Positions 34,801 through 49,800 of a stretch of DNA of 64,000 nt are shown here, piece after piece. Source of the DNA: Haliotis asinina (taxonomy: Eukaryota; Mollusca; Gastropoda; Lepetellida; Haliotidae); NCBI RefSeq assembly GCF_037392515.1, contig NC_090285.1:6017501-6081500 (forward strand). Direction: 5' to 3'. The position numbers and the translations under genes are program-made. Position 1 is the stretch's first letter; each line of letters opens with the position of its first letter. Below the pieces are notes generated by a model that was given only the letters and a program-made list of their open reading frames with translations, made no database searches and was not told where the DNA came from.

Positions 34801-37800
34801 AGGTGGCTTACAACATTATGTACAAACGCAACTCATTATCTTGCCTGCATACTAACTATCATCCTTGGAGGTGCTGAAGTCAGCTTTACATTTATTACTG
34901 ACACAAACACCTTAAAAGTAATCCCACATAAAGAGATTTCTTGACATAAATGATAATAAACATCATGGTTATTAAGTCTGACCGACCTGACACCTACAGA
35001 GAATATATAAATATTAGCTTTCTTAAATGCCAGGCTGCGGGGAACAGACTGTGGTAATTACTGCTGTGAATAAATATACCACATTGATCTCCATTAGCCT
35101 GTCATGGTGACTTGTTATCTGTATACACACTTGCATATGTCACATTAGACATTCCTTCCGGAACAAGGACTAGTTCTCCTTGTAGAACCAACATTCTCCA
35201 GCAGATAGTGATGCGTCTGGTAGAGAAGGGAAGGTTGGAGTTGGATTCCCATTCCTACCAAAAGTCACCAGACACCAAAACATGTTGTTTTCCTGGTCAG
35301 CAATAAATGGGTAAAAGAAATATTTTAATAGATGGTATTACCCTGGCCATTCTTAAGGGAATTAAAATAAAAATGTCACTGAGGTGATAAAATCCCCCAC
35401 TTCGAATTATCAAATCAAAATTAAATAGTAATGAAAGCGAAGGTTTAAAATGAAAATAAATGTCAACAAAAGCATGATCAGTCAACCTGCCCCTTTCCTA
35501 AATGATGCCTTGTCTGAAATATGAAGAAAAAACAGTGAGATGTCTTGCAAACATGTAGGTTATCAAACTGAAATATTCAATGTGTCACTGTGGTCTTGAA
35601 GAACACTTGAAAGCCACAAAAATCAACTGGGCCCTGCAGATGAAGGTTGGTGTCAAATATGAAGAAAATCAAGTGAATGGTTCTTGAGAACATCCAGCTT
35701 TACATGCTGAAATCTTCAAAGCGTGGCCATGACCTTGAAAATTACATGAAGGTCCTCAAAATCAGCTGGGTATGCCTTCCCAAGATGAAGCTTGGTGTCA
35801 CATATGACGAACATCCAGTGAACTGTTCTTGAGATATCTCGCTGACAAGGGTAAATTGTCAAAGTCCCCTTGAAATGAAGGTCAAGGTCACCAAACCTGA
35901 CTGCGACCTTTCTCATACTGTGATGAACCTAGGTACCAAATATGAAAAGCACCTGTCAGTGGTTCTAAAGGTATTCAACTTTGTGCATATGGATTTATGT
36001 ACAGATACACAGAACTTAATACTTTATAAAAAGGATGTTAAAAGATTGCACTTCTTGTTACCTTAACCAGTATTAAGGGAATAAAAGAAGGAGTGGTTGG
36101 TAAGAAGTCTGTTTTCTCAATGGAAAGCCATCTTCAAATGAAGCATAATATCTAAGACTAGTGATCGATATCTGAAAACATATGATAGATACAAATTACT
36201 CCAATAGAACTGAAATGGAGGCTAAATCAGATGAGAAATTCCAGAGAACCTAAGGAAAATCTAGACTTGCTACATTTGGGGCATTAGTGGAGATGAAGGG
36301 GTTGCTGTCGGCGCAGGTACTACAGGAATGTACCCCAGGTACCTCTCTGTATACACAAGTGTACCCTAGCCAAAGTAAATGTACAGAATGGTACCCTAGG
36401 ACGATCCCATTCTGCATCTTGATCAGCGCTGAACTGGTTTCTCAAACTCGTACCTTTATTCCTGCCTATCAAACCACGGAAAAAATTCAATGTAGCAGTG
36501 CATGTTCGTCAGGAACAACAATATACCTTCCTTCGGCCGTCAGTTGTAAAATATCAGCTCCATATTCTATTGTGTTAGAATACAATGCGAATAAAATGAG
36601 TTTTGATGCCCAGAAAGTGCTCAAAGTTGGGCGATCTGGAACAACAATACAAACCGGTTTCGGATTTGGCTTGAGAAAAGTGGACTCGTCTGCTGTTTAG
36701 GGTACCGGGTACCTTCATGTACATTTACTTTCTGTTCACTGAAAGGTACCTGGGGTACATTTCTGTACTACCTGTGCCAACGACCCCTTCAGCACTAGTG
36801 AAAAGTGTGGGTGACAAGAAAAGTAATATGGTTCAAGGAATGTGTGACAAACTGAGGAATGCTACATGTTGCCACATTCAATTGCAATATTAATAAAATA
36901 ATCTATGTCATGACATTAAACCCCATTTCCCCTCATCTCACCTGGCAGGAACAAAATAGCAGCACACACTACTGAAATGTGCAGCCATAAGACAGGGCAC
37001 TCCCAACATGTGTAACAGCAAAATAGATTTACAGGAATCTATCACTACAAAAGCTGCAACAGAACAAGGACAGCAAGGAACTGGTTAAGAAGGGCAGGAC
37101 TTCATTTTCTTGTAGTATGGCATACACTCATATATTGAGGTGACACTTGTTGGAGCATGTAAATCGATGAGCGAGTTCTGCATAAACTGAAACTGGTTTT
37201 CATTCTTAATTTATCTTAATGGACACCTAATACAAAGAAACAAACTACAGCTAGTGCAGAATATCATCAAAATCATTCCCTACATAAGATACCTAAATAT
37301 CTGCATAACTTTACAGGCTATGAATTTATGATTTTGTTCATCAAGAAGAGACATTATGTTCTGTCTTGACTTGACTTTCAAAAGTGTATGACAGACAAAA
37401 ACAAACCAATGCAACACAACCAAAACTTCTTAAAAGACTCTAAGAACCATTATCCTTGTCATGATATGAGAAATAGTAATATAAAAGAATGGGATGTTAT
37501 TCTAGACTACTTTTGAGCAGTATATTATTTGTGCAAGTTCTATCATATAGCTGACAAAAGAAAAGCTTATATTAGTATACTAGATTTATGTACATCTTTG
37601 CTCACACATGTTGAGACATGTGAAGAGTGTATCGATCTAATGTAGTATTTGTTTCCATTACTGCCACGACCCACACCATTAGAAGCAAACAGTATGATAA
37701 TGATTGTCTATCAAAAGATCAAAATAATAATCACTTGAATCTGAATATTTCATGAATAAAATTTCCATGTAACACTGAGCCAATAGTGACCTGAGGTTTA

Positions 37801-40800
37801 AGGAGAAGAATCATCCTGGGTCATGGTAGTCATGACAGACTGACCATACATGTCATCACACGGTCCAGCAGAAACACGGATCAATATAGACTTACAATTA
37901 TTTCCAGACATAAATTTATTTTATTTTGAAATACACATCCACAAACTATTAAATTAAATCCAAAATAAAATTGTAGTCGAACCCAAGTGAAAGTTCACTT
38001 TAACCCTGATGTAGTCATTATCCCTCTCATTATCATAGGTCATGGACAGAGATAATGAGTGGAAATAACATGAGCCGACATCAGTCACTACATGGGGAGT
38101 TTCGGTAGCTGTGAGAAATGGAAGGGAAAATATAAGTTTATTTGTATCATAGGCACAGTTTGTGTAAAGTAACAAAGGATATATATTGGTGACATGGCCA
38201 AAAAAAATAGTATACAATGTTGACAGGTACACGTCTTGTGTCCCTAATGTTAGCTATTTTTAGTAGTTACTTTTTAGCATTAAGGATTCCCAGCAGTCAG
38301 TCACTTGTAAGAAAAAAAACAATTAAATGGATTGTACTGTGACTGTGTGACTTCATTAATTGCTAGGTATGCCAAAAACCCGGGTTTGATTCCCCTAATG
38401 CGTACAATGTGTAAAGCCCATTCTGGTGACCCGGCTGTGATATTGCTGGAATACTGCTAACAGCTATGTAAAACAAAACAAAACTCACTCACTCGTTCAC
38501 TCACTAATTGCTGGCCTTCATGACTCAGTACTAATAATAACAACCAGTGGATTGTCTGATCCAAATTTGATTATTTGAAGACTGTCATCATGTAACTGCT
38601 ATATTGCTGAGAGAAGTGTCAACTCCAAGAAAAACAAGATGACAAAATTATCAATATCCCTCACCATGACAAAATACTCTTCATGTATATGTCTACAACT
38701 TGTGATTATGTGAGTACTATAAGGTTTAACACCAATTTCAATCTAAGTCAAACTTGTTGCCATGGAAACACCCAAAATATTTTATTCAGAATTCAAAACT
38801 AACAAAAGACACTACACCACCAGAGCTATCTATGTGCCAAGTTTGGTGAATAAACATTACATGGCGTTAGAAGTTCTGCTCCTAAAAGGAGCACTACCAC
38901 CAATTTCAGTCTAAGTCAATCTTATTGCCAAGGAAGAGCCAAAAATATTTTATTCAGAATTCAAAACTAACAAAAGACACCACTACACCAGCAGACCTAT
39001 CTATGTGCCAAGTTTGGTGAATAAACATTATACGGCTTTCTGCTCCGAAAGAAAGCAATCAATCTATAAGGTAAGGATTCTATTCACATAGACAAAATCT
39101 ATGTTTCATGGTTGACACTCAAGATGAAAAAGTTGGGATCACTGGGTCTGTAGCAAATTCCCCTTTCAAACTGGCTGGGATCACTGGGTCTGCACCAAAT
39201 TCCCCTTTCAAAAAAGGCTGGGATCACTGGGTCTGCAGCAAATTCCCCTTTCAAAATGGATGAACCATCACCTTCACAAGTCCCTCAGGCAATAATTAGT
39301 TGTCTAAGTGATAATTAAAGAAGAGAAGCTGTCGCTGTAAAAGACTGTTATAGACTGTCAGTTGTATCAGATTTATCTATACCGATATACTTTCTACACT
39401 GATGAATTTAAAGACATCGTAATATTGTTGATATACTGCTGAAATAATGCTGATGGAAAGCAACATATAGCTCACTCACTCATTCAGACCAGTGGACTTG
39501 GTCATCAGTCAATAGGTATTCACTGTTTATTCTATGTGGAATGCAATAGTGCTGTGGTAAGGTGTCTACTTATCACACTTAAGGTCTGGGTTCGATCCCC
39601 GGTGGAGGCACCTAGGTTCAGGTCTCAAGGTGGGCACACTTGCGTAGCATTCTTAGACGAGGTTTAAAGATGCACATTTTCTCAGTTCACGTAGCTGTAA
39701 ATAATAAATGCGGTACCCGTGAGGATGTGCTGGCACTGTGAGTGTTCAGTTCATTGTGTCTACCAGACAGCACAGCTGTATGTTCCCCAGGGAGCTGAAG
39801 AAGTATTGGGAAGTATGATAGCGTCCTTTGACTGGGGATGGTAATGTACATATAAACCTAAAGAGTGCTTCTCAGTATATATTAGGTCATCTCTTGTTTT
39901 CCCAGAATAACTGCATTTGAGGTTTTCGTTTTGGAGGGACATGTTTTAATTTTCGTTTGTAAGACTGCTTAGAAGGTTTTACCTTTCCTAACTTTATATG
40001 AACATTAACATTCTAATGATACATGAGTGGTTGAAATCAACTGAAAAATATCCTTCAAGATTAAAGTCATAATACAAAGGTTTTCCAAAGCAGGATTGGA
40101 ACCGCAATTCTCTCATCCATTGACAGACGCTCTACTGCATGGCCACTGGGACAACAAAGGTGGAGGGGTTAAATTATCTCCTGATAATTACTGTCATTAC
40201 ATTGATTTTACGCAGACTTCAGTTATTGTTTTGTAGCTTCATTAAATGATCATCTACATTGTAATTACCCATCACTGACGGTATATATGATAGAGAAAAC
40301 ACCTCTCCTTGGTTTTGGTAGACAATGTAAAACCATCGAGGTCGTAAAATCCCTCAGGTTTTACATTGTCTACCAAAACCTCGGAGGCATGTTTTCTCCT
40401 ACACATAGTGCCATGAGCAAGCAATATGCCTGGATATGACTCCATAAAAGCGGACTATTACTATATTACTATTATAACTAACTTCATTCCCCTTCCCTAT
40501 CTGCTACCCTCTGACCTCTGCTGAACCAAATACCCACAATGCCCCTGACAGGTTATACCCACAAAATGAGTTGATTGCCAACTTGGGCGCCCAGTGGGGT
40601 GTAGTGGCTCCTTCCAAGGGGAGTTATAAATCATGGAATGACAAAAGCACAGCTTTACCTTAAAACCATCAATTTTCAAGCATCATTAATCTTGTCTAAT
40701 TCTGGGGATAACACTGTACAAATGATCTGCTGTATAATATAGTGGTAATAGCATTTAGTCCTTGACTGTACGGACAGTCACTAGCATCATGGCTCTATTG

Positions 40801-43800
40801 TTGTTACGCACAGTGTGCTTGGTCAGCTCCAATGGCCAACAAGTTTCAGCCAGCCATTAGTAACAGTGTGAGTAAATAAAACAAGCTGATGATCTCTTGA
40901 AATACAGAATTCTAATGGAAACAGGCATTCAGAAATGGATGATTCCAAACCTGTGGAAAATCTAACTTGCTTCATTTAGTCCAAAGAGTTGGGTTTTACA
41001 CCGCTTACAGCAATTTTTCAGCAATATCAGGGCACAATATCATCTATGTTTTGTCTTGATTTGATACCAAGGATCACTGAATAATATGCTTGCAGCAGAT
41101 GAGACAGACTAACAGCCAGTGTCAAAAATGAACATATATTACAGAATAAAACCCCAGTTCATAATAATAAGATAAAAAAAAACAATGAAAAGGAGCCCTG
41201 AGACTTTCTTCATTTCTTGAAAATGTGGAAATCTAGACTTGCCACACATTCTTGGGCTGTCTTGGATATATTTCATTTCTGGGTCTGTATGACAGACTAC
41301 CAGTGAGAAATCAGTCACAGCCTGCTTCCTTGTACAGATCGGTAGAAGGCCAGTATAACTGACTCCACAACACTGTTACTTCAATATGTAGTCAGCCATA
41401 TGACACAGAAAAACATCAATACCTGCAGTTCAACGATGGATAATGTGGATTCTAAGGCTGGAATGTTATGTTCAATAGTATTATTCCACAACCATTTCTT
41501 TAGTGGTACTAATTTCATGATGGTAATTCCAGTAGGCTGAAAACATTTCACAGACAAAATCACTGGTAATAGCTGGAACAGACTAAGATGTGGTGTGGTA
41601 GATCATATCTAGGAATCAAACTTGATCAGGAAGTTTCTTCAGTATCAGACTTAACGTCTTTTCAAAGCTTGAAATCTCCCAAGAGCCAAGTCATATGGAC
41701 AGTGCAAACTGGCAAACAAATACATCTCTCTGTTGCTTCCTGTTGGAAGTAACAGTTTTTCCAGAACAGCCTCCAGCATGGCATATGCTAATGCATGACT
41801 TTGACAGATGACTCTGAGTTCACACCATGCAACAATGATAGGGACAATAAGTCAATTTCAGTGTGACCTGTTGACCTATAGGTGGTAGCACTGTCCTTCT
41901 CTAGTTTCACACATCACCAGCAGGGGGCACTTCTGAACAACATGTGGAAAAAAACAAATTATAAATTCAAAGCAATTGCCATCTCATTTACTGTCTGGCT
42001 GGGTGCTTCATAAATCTTGAGTATGTCTCCATATGGCAGCCGTGACTGGAGGATGACATTTGCTGTGTGGGCTTCCTGATTCCCACATCCACCATGACTG
42101 ACACCCGCAGCAGGGAGGAGGAGGCTAAGTAGGAGATAAGTACTCCATAAGTGTTGTACTTTCCTAATCTTGCCTCCTTCCAAGTGAGATCATTAAGCAG
42201 CTCATTCATCAGGTTGGAATATACAGATGTCACTGACAGACAGGTCCAGTAGATGACACTTGCAGCTTCAGCAAACGACACAAATAAGCAGACAACAGAT
42301 TGACAGGCCCAGCAGACAGCACAGGCACATTCAACATACATACAGATGGGTCTAGCAGACAACACATATATAAAGATCCAGCAGATGACAAACAGGTCAG
42401 GGAGATGCCACCTTCAGACAGGTCGGGGAGATAACACCTTCAGACAGGCCCAGAAGATGACACTTTCAAACAGACCCAGAAGATGACATCTTCAGGCAGG
42501 TCCAGCAGATGACACCTTCAGACAGATCCAGCATGTGACATCTTCAGACAGTTCCAGAAGATGACACCTTCAGAGAGATCCAGCGTATGATATCTTCAGA
42601 CAGGTCCAGAAGATGACACCTTCACACAGGTCCAGAAGGTGTGGGCGTGGGTGCGGGTGCGGGTGCGGGTGCGGGTGCGGGTGCGGGTGCGGGTGTGGTG
42701 TTAGCCATATCTGGAAGATGTCTGGAAGTGAGTGTGGTATTAGTGATATCTGGAAGATGTCTGGAAGTGAGCGTGGTGTTAGTGATATCTGGAAGATGTC
42801 TGGAAGTGAGCGTGGTGTTAGTGATATCTGGAACATGTCTGGAAGTGAGTGTGGTGTTAGTGATATCTGGAAGATGTCTGGAAGAGAGCGTGGTGTTAGC
42901 CATATCTGGAAGATGTCTGGAAGTGAGCGTGGTATTAGTGATATCTGGAAGATGTCTGGAAGTGAGCGTGGTGTTAGTGATATCTGGAAGATGTCTGGAT
43001 GTGAGCGTGGTGTTAGCCATATCTGGAAGATGTCTGGAAGTGAGTGTGGTATTAGTGATATCTGGAACATGTCTGGAAGTGAGTGTGGTATTAGTGATAT
43101 CTGGAACATGTCTGGAAGTGAGTGTGGTATTAGTGATATCTGGAAGATATCTGGAAGTGAGTGTGGTATTAGTGATATCTGGAAGATGTCTGGAAGTGAG
43201 TGTGGTATTAGCGATATGTGGAAGATGTCTGGAAGTGTATGTGGTGTTGGAACATGATACAAAACAAGATCTTTCTATGTGGAAGGACATACTTTACCGT
43301 CATAACCAAGTGGCAAAAATTACATACCATAATTATGAGTAAAAACATAACTCGTACCTTCTCCACAATTATGCCAATTTATTCAACTACTCCAAAAATA
43401 ACTGATATTTCATGTCCACAAGCCAACCATATCCATCAGTTGGCCATCAAGGTCGTGACTTCAGTTTGTAATTGCCTTTTTCTCAAGTAGGGCATAAGAA
43501 TGTGTTAACTACCTAAAATTGTGACAGGTGCTGATTGACTGTGGACAAATGTTTGCTGGACATGATTTATGACTTGTTAACACCATTCCTCTGTGTACTA
43601 ACTCCTTGTGCACTAATCATGGAAGAGTTGCCTCCCCTGCACTGTAGAGACCCTCACAGTTCCAGACAACATAAGAGAGCCACAATCTATTGCATGTTTG
43701 ATATATGACTGCTTTGCTGCATATGATATTGACAGTATGATTCCACCACTTTATACATGGCAGTCTTGACCAGATTCAGTAACATGATATTGTAGACATG

Positions 43801-46800
43801 TCTTAAAGGATCTTATAAGATTCTTAAAAGAAGATGAATTCTTGTAAGAATTTTACAAGAAAGAATAAGGAATAAGTATCTTTAGGTTCTAAATTCAGTA
43901 CAAGTTTCTAATTTGCGTACAAAAATTCATATAAAAATCTGATACAACATGTAATCAAATCTCATAAGAATCTTATAAGGAACCAATAAGAATATTTTGC
44001 ATGGGAAGCCATGACATCTGAAATTTATTCCATTTTAGTCATGCAATAGCCTTAGCTCACATCACATTGTTGTAAGTTTAAGTGGTTTTACTACTAAGAC
44101 CATTGGTGTGAACATAATGCTAAAACTTTCAGGAAAAAAACAGAACATGGATACCTACAGCAGACCTGATATGGTTCTATAGTACAGTTAATGAATCAAA
44201 ACCGTACCCCTTCATGAATTCATGCTATTAACGATCACAAGAATCAACTATCATTGAATATTTCAAAAGGAAATGTTTTGACTTTCATTTGAGTGTTATT
44301 TAACAAAGAGTGAATTGCAAGACGAAATATATCCCAGCCAGGCAATATAATATAACAATTACCATTATATTCAATCTGACAACTCAAATTTTAATTTCAT
44401 TACTTACTAACACATGCAAAAACAATGCAACAAATATTTTTTTTAAACAAGATAACATTTGAAGAGGCAATTTTGAAGACGAACATGATCAGTTTACACA
44501 ACATACATTTTCAGTGAATGTGACAGCAAGGCCAAAATGGATGCACTTGGACACACACACATCTTTGTGAGACAAGTTGGCATATTATTGTCAGTAATTA
44601 TTATTATCACAATCTCATTACAAGCTTTATATTGAAACACCCAACCAGCCTCCCACACCATCCAAGTAAGTTGTAGACAAGGAAATACTGGTTGTGAAGC
44701 CAGACTGCAAGTCTACTGGAGTCAGCCAGTCCGGTTGTGATTATGGTGGAACTATCAGTGTCAGAGTGAGACTTGTCAGGAATGATGGATTAGGATGAAG
44801 GCAGTCAGTCAGGCCCCTTGTCTCAGCTTTCCTCACATCCCTGCAAACTCTGTACAAGCAGCACTCTTCACCACCTCAATGGTACACAAGTCCCCGATCC
44901 CCCTGCAGTGTGCAGTCAGGCTCAGACCTTGGGGAACACAAGTCCCCATCAGACGCAGTGTGCAGGCCAGGCTCCATCCCTGAGGAACACAAGTCCCCCA
45001 TCCCCCCTGCAGTGTGCAGGTCAGGCTCCACCCCAGGGGAAAACAAGTCCCCGACTCCCCTGCTGTGTGAACATCAGGCTCCACCCCAGGGGAACACAAG
45101 TCCCCCACCCCACTGCTGTGTACAGGCTATGCTCCCTCCCATCCCAGGGGAACAGAAGTTCCCCAACCCCCTGCAGTGTAAAGGCTATGCTCCCTCCCAC
45201 CACAGGGGAACAGAAGTTCCCCACCCAGCTGTAGTGTACAGGCTATGCTCCCTCCCACCCCAGGGGAACACAAGTTCCCCACCCCCTGCAGTGTACAGGC
45301 AATGCTCCCTCCAACGCCAGGGGAACACAAGTTATCCACCCCACTGCAGTGTACAGGCTATGCTCCCTCCCACCCCAGGGGAACACAAGCTCCCCAACCC
45401 CCTGCAGTGTACAGGCAATGCTCCCTCCCACCCAGGGGGAACACAAGTCCCCTAACCCGCTGCATGCACAGTGTACAAGCTATGCTGCCTCCCATCCCAG
45501 GGGAACACCCCTGCTGTGTACCGGCTATGCTCCCTCCCACCCAAGGGAAACATAAGTCCCCCACCCCACTGTTATGTACAGGCCATGGTCCACCCAAGTT
45601 ATGATTTCCCTCCCTTCAGTTGAATGCATGTTCCCCATTGCCTTGTGGAGAACATCAACAGAAAACATTTCTGACCTGTCATACTTCTTGAGTGTTATAA
45701 GCAATGTCAAACATGGCAGGTTTGTGGGCGATGCTACTGTAATCTATCAATCTCCTCTTCTTGAACATCTGCATAACAAACAGTTCTGCACATGACATTG
45801 CTCTAAGCTAAGTATTACCTAAAATCTCTTGTACTGTAGCACATGCATAATGCTTAAATGGTGCTTGACCACATTGTATGTTCACTGATCACAAAACTTG
45901 GGTTGAATTCCCCTCATGGTTACAATGTGTGGAGCCCATTTCTGGTGTCACCAGCCGTGATGTAACTGGAATATTGCTAAAAGCATTGTAAAACCAAACT
46001 CACTGATGACTGAGGCAGAAAAAATATCATGGTGGATAATCAACATAATGCTTATCATAGTGTTCACATAAGTGGTTTAGATATCAAGGCTTCGGTGTTC
46101 ACATCATCAACTCTGATATCAGATAGGTGTTTACTTTAGGTATTCAGATATCAAGAGTCAACAATTCACTTCAGTGACACAGATATTCGATTTTTGTTCA
46201 CAACAGTGGATCCGCTTACAGCAGGATATTCACATCAGTGGATTTGGTGTTCACATCAGTGGATCTGCTGACAGCAGGGTGTTCACATCAGTGGATCTGC
46301 TGACAGAAGGGTGTTCACATCAGTGGCTCAGATATCAGAAGGCGGGAGTATGGCCCCTCTCCATTGCCCATTTGACACTAACTGACATATACTGCCCTTT
46401 TCATTGCCTATCTTTGGGAACACACATGGAATCTACTTTAAGGGTCGACGCACTGCATGCAATACCACACCTCAGCTGAAGAAAAACATGACATGAGAAG
46501 AAGCCACACTTACCTTGAGGACATACAGGACACATCCACTCCTGTGTTGACACAGTCTGTGTCGAGGACCAGCATCCAGACGAGCCACCATCTTGTCAAG
46601 CACAGCCACGCCAGTCCTGGACCTCTGAGGTTCTTCATTGTTGTTGGAGCTGTGTCCTGGTGATGCAGCTGACTGGGGGCTCTCTGATGACCCCACGATG
46701 TATCTGAAGGTAATACCTCAGTCTCATGTTGCGATGCAGAACTGATATGAGAGAACAAAATGAGGGATTGCCTGTACATATTGTTCAATGAAACATGCTG

Positions 46801-49800
46801 TACTGACAGAATGCTCAAGGATTCACCATGTCCTTATAATCAAAATGTCAACATGACTGACATCAATGGGCAAGAAAATAAAGGATGTCTGTAGTTGTCA
46901 TACACTATACATGAAATCAGTGTTCTTTAGGTGTCGCTGAGAAAGTGTCAAACACAGACTCTGAGTGACAGTTTTACTGCCCCTTCATACATATTCACAT
47001 CTGTGTCATGGTAAGGTTTGTCTTCCAGTTGCTGTAGGTGACATCATCAGACCAATCACACTGAGCAGCATCATGGACGGCTTAGCAGCATCACAGTCCT
47101 CCTGTCTGTGATCATTTTGTGTGGGGAGTGCAGATGTCCAAGTGTCACTCTGTCACAAAGTTTCATCTGATCTCTGTCCAAATGTAGGGTTACACTGAGG
47201 AAGGTCTCTGGTGTCAATATCTAGAAATACATCATGTCTAGGGGTGGAATATCTGTGTAATGTCACTACTCCAAAACAATCTCCCAAAACCTGACTTAGG
47301 TGATTAACCCACTGTAAAAACATGAAAATGAAAGTCTCAAGTGAAACATTAATTTATTCTTAGAGTGAATATTGCTGACCTATTCCGTCAACGTAAACAG
47401 GGGAGACAATTATGATAGCTATTTAGTCCTAGGCACAAGGGGAGATAAGTATGAGGTACTGACGACCACTTCTGTCCTGCCCATGATGTTCTCACTCTGA
47501 ACTGATAAGTTTGAATTCTGATTACTTACTGACACTTGTATTCAAACTTCTGTCCAATGCATAAGCATAAAGAAGTTTTCAATAACATTCTTTATCAAAA
47601 TGAAAGGATTCAGAATTTAATTTTCTCAAACTGATACCATGTAACATAAAGCTACAACCACTGAGTACTATTTCCTGAAAAGAGAAGATACTCTATATCC
47701 TCTGATTTAAGTAATTTATTCCCTTATGAGTCAATGGTTCTGGATACAATTTCAAGTACACATTCCCAAGAGTTGCTCAGACACAATTACAACACTTACT
47801 CAGATGCAAAAACGTTCCATTTATTTGGATATTTTTGGCTTTTTTGGGCCATCAAATTGTCAGGTCTTTTTTAGTATTATAAACAGAGTACTTGATTAGG
47901 CCATTTCAGACAAGACCAAAATGAAATGTTTTTATCTGGTTGCTGGAATGTACAGCGATAAATGACTGAGCAGTATTAATTCCATTTTCACGAGGTGAAA
48001 CAGAAATTTCTTCAAATTGATTAGTGAGGAAACGAAGTGTAATGAATGGGTTTGAATTTCAACCAGGAAATAACCAGGATGATGGTATTGATGAGGCCCT
48101 GATTGTCACTTTAAATAAGCATTAAATTCGCCTCAGTGCCATCTTGCACAAAACACTGACACTAATATATTCATGCAATGGCACCATCTCCAATCTGCAA
48201 GATTAATCCTATATGATGCCACATGCAAACAGGGCCACTGACCCTGGCCCTTCCCATCATGCACTATTCTGGTAATTCTGATAAAAAAACCAACACACTG
48301 TAATTTCCATCCTAACAGGTCAGCCTGCGAGCAGCCTCATTCCGATAGCAGCCCTTATCCTGATCCCAAAATACGCTGTGCGAGACTGCTGCTCACCACG
48401 CAAGCAAGGTAATTACGGGGAACAAAAATTCAATGAATTTTAATCAGTTGAGTTAGTACATGCAAGTCAGACTGAAGCTTTAGGCCTAACCTAACAGACT
48501 TTATGTTTCTCATTTCTGGAAATACCTAAGACCAATACTTCACAAGGGATTCCTTGTGGAACAACAGTAAAAGTTTTGTCAAAACCGTATTCCGTAAACA
48601 TAAAAAACCAAAAAGGTTTTGTTAAAATATATCTAAGCAGACATCAGTAAACTTTCATTGCTAACATGTTAACCATTACTCACTGAGGAAAATCAAAGAA
48701 CAGGTTTGTGTGTCATGTCAAGGTGATGTCAAGTTGACTACAAATTACACCAAGATTACAATCAATGTCATGTCAAAGTGTAACTCAAATCATCTTTGTC
48801 AGTGGTATGTGTGTCTCATAGACCAGGGAGCCCCCACGTTTGTTTGCATTTTTATGTCTCTTAGCTATGTACATTTAATATGTTTTACATTTTAAATGCT
48901 GCAGATTTGTGACACCAGAATACAAATATTTCTCTCTCTGTATGCTCAGCCACTCTCTAAGAATAAAAACAAAGTCACTTAGTGTTAATACCCACCAATT
49001 ACACCAAGGTTGCAATCAGTCAAGCCAAAGTCAGTTAGACTTCCAAGGTCACTTAGACTTCCAAGGTCACTTAGACTTCCAAGGTCACTTAGACTACACT
49101 TAGTGTATGAATATGGGTAATTTTGATAGTAACAAACAAACCTCTTTAAACTGAAAAGGAGCCCTAAGCAGACCAGAGTCTCTGAATCTGGAAAAATCTA
49201 CACTTGCTTCATTTAGGGCTTTAAAACTGCAGGTAGGGTTAGACTGTAGGGAAAATAATATGGTTTAGGGACTGTGAGACAGTCACTCCATGTCACATAC
49301 TACTCACTAGTAATGGTTCACATGTCAATCACTCTAACTATGCCTGTAATATTCATATAATTGAATCTGATCATTGTCTTTGCCATGCCAGTGGTGCTAC
49401 AGCACATATATCCAAGTCCACAAAAGATCAGCAGAGATACTTGAAAACAACTTCTGCTTCTGACATCAGTTCGACTTTAAAGTTAGCCAAATATGTTTGG
49501 TTGTTTGGAAAACACAAAGAAAGGAAAAAAGCCCTATTCAATTTTAAGGCAATGGTATCTCTGCCAAGCAAAACCAGATTCTGCCAGTTCCGAATTTTAT
49601 ATCTTGGGTTTTGGAGTTTTGTGTGTGATAAATCCTGGTTGGTATAAAAATTCAGTTTGCATTTACTTTTTACTATTTGCCACGTCGGTGTGCAGTTGAA
49701 TGTGGTGAAAGGACAACTGTTTCAGTCAACAGTTGCAATTCAGGTTCTGCTAGCACAATGCTATCTTAGTGCTAAGGTGATTGTAACTCCTATACTTTAA

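Larger units (their letters stand above)
33663..46513 (-). other. TMEM135 large intron, 12.9 kb
   Basis: No exon recognised inside. It contains a nested MITE, SINEs, a hairpin element and several minisatellites listed separately; the remainder is AT-rich and CpG-poor. Confidence 0.7.

Noticed and set aside
36287-36700. 137-codon frame on the + strand
   Set aside because: Lies across the terminal repeat and interior of a MITE, with no recognisable domain.
19427-40150. Working tRNA genes at tRNA-like box A/B sites
   Set aside because: The sites are diverged, attached to SINE bodies or lacking a clean cloverleaf; none was accepted as a tRNA gene.
42570-43342. Long frames of 214-233 codons on both strands
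   Set aside because: They are the 39-bp minisatellite and the hexamer repeat read in several frames. The unit length alone keeps them open, and they lie in a TMEM135 intron.
44795-45710. Many overlapping frames of 60-181 codons, Pro- and Cys-rich
   Set aside because: By-product of the 57-bp C-rich minisatellite; open in both orientations, with no splice context.
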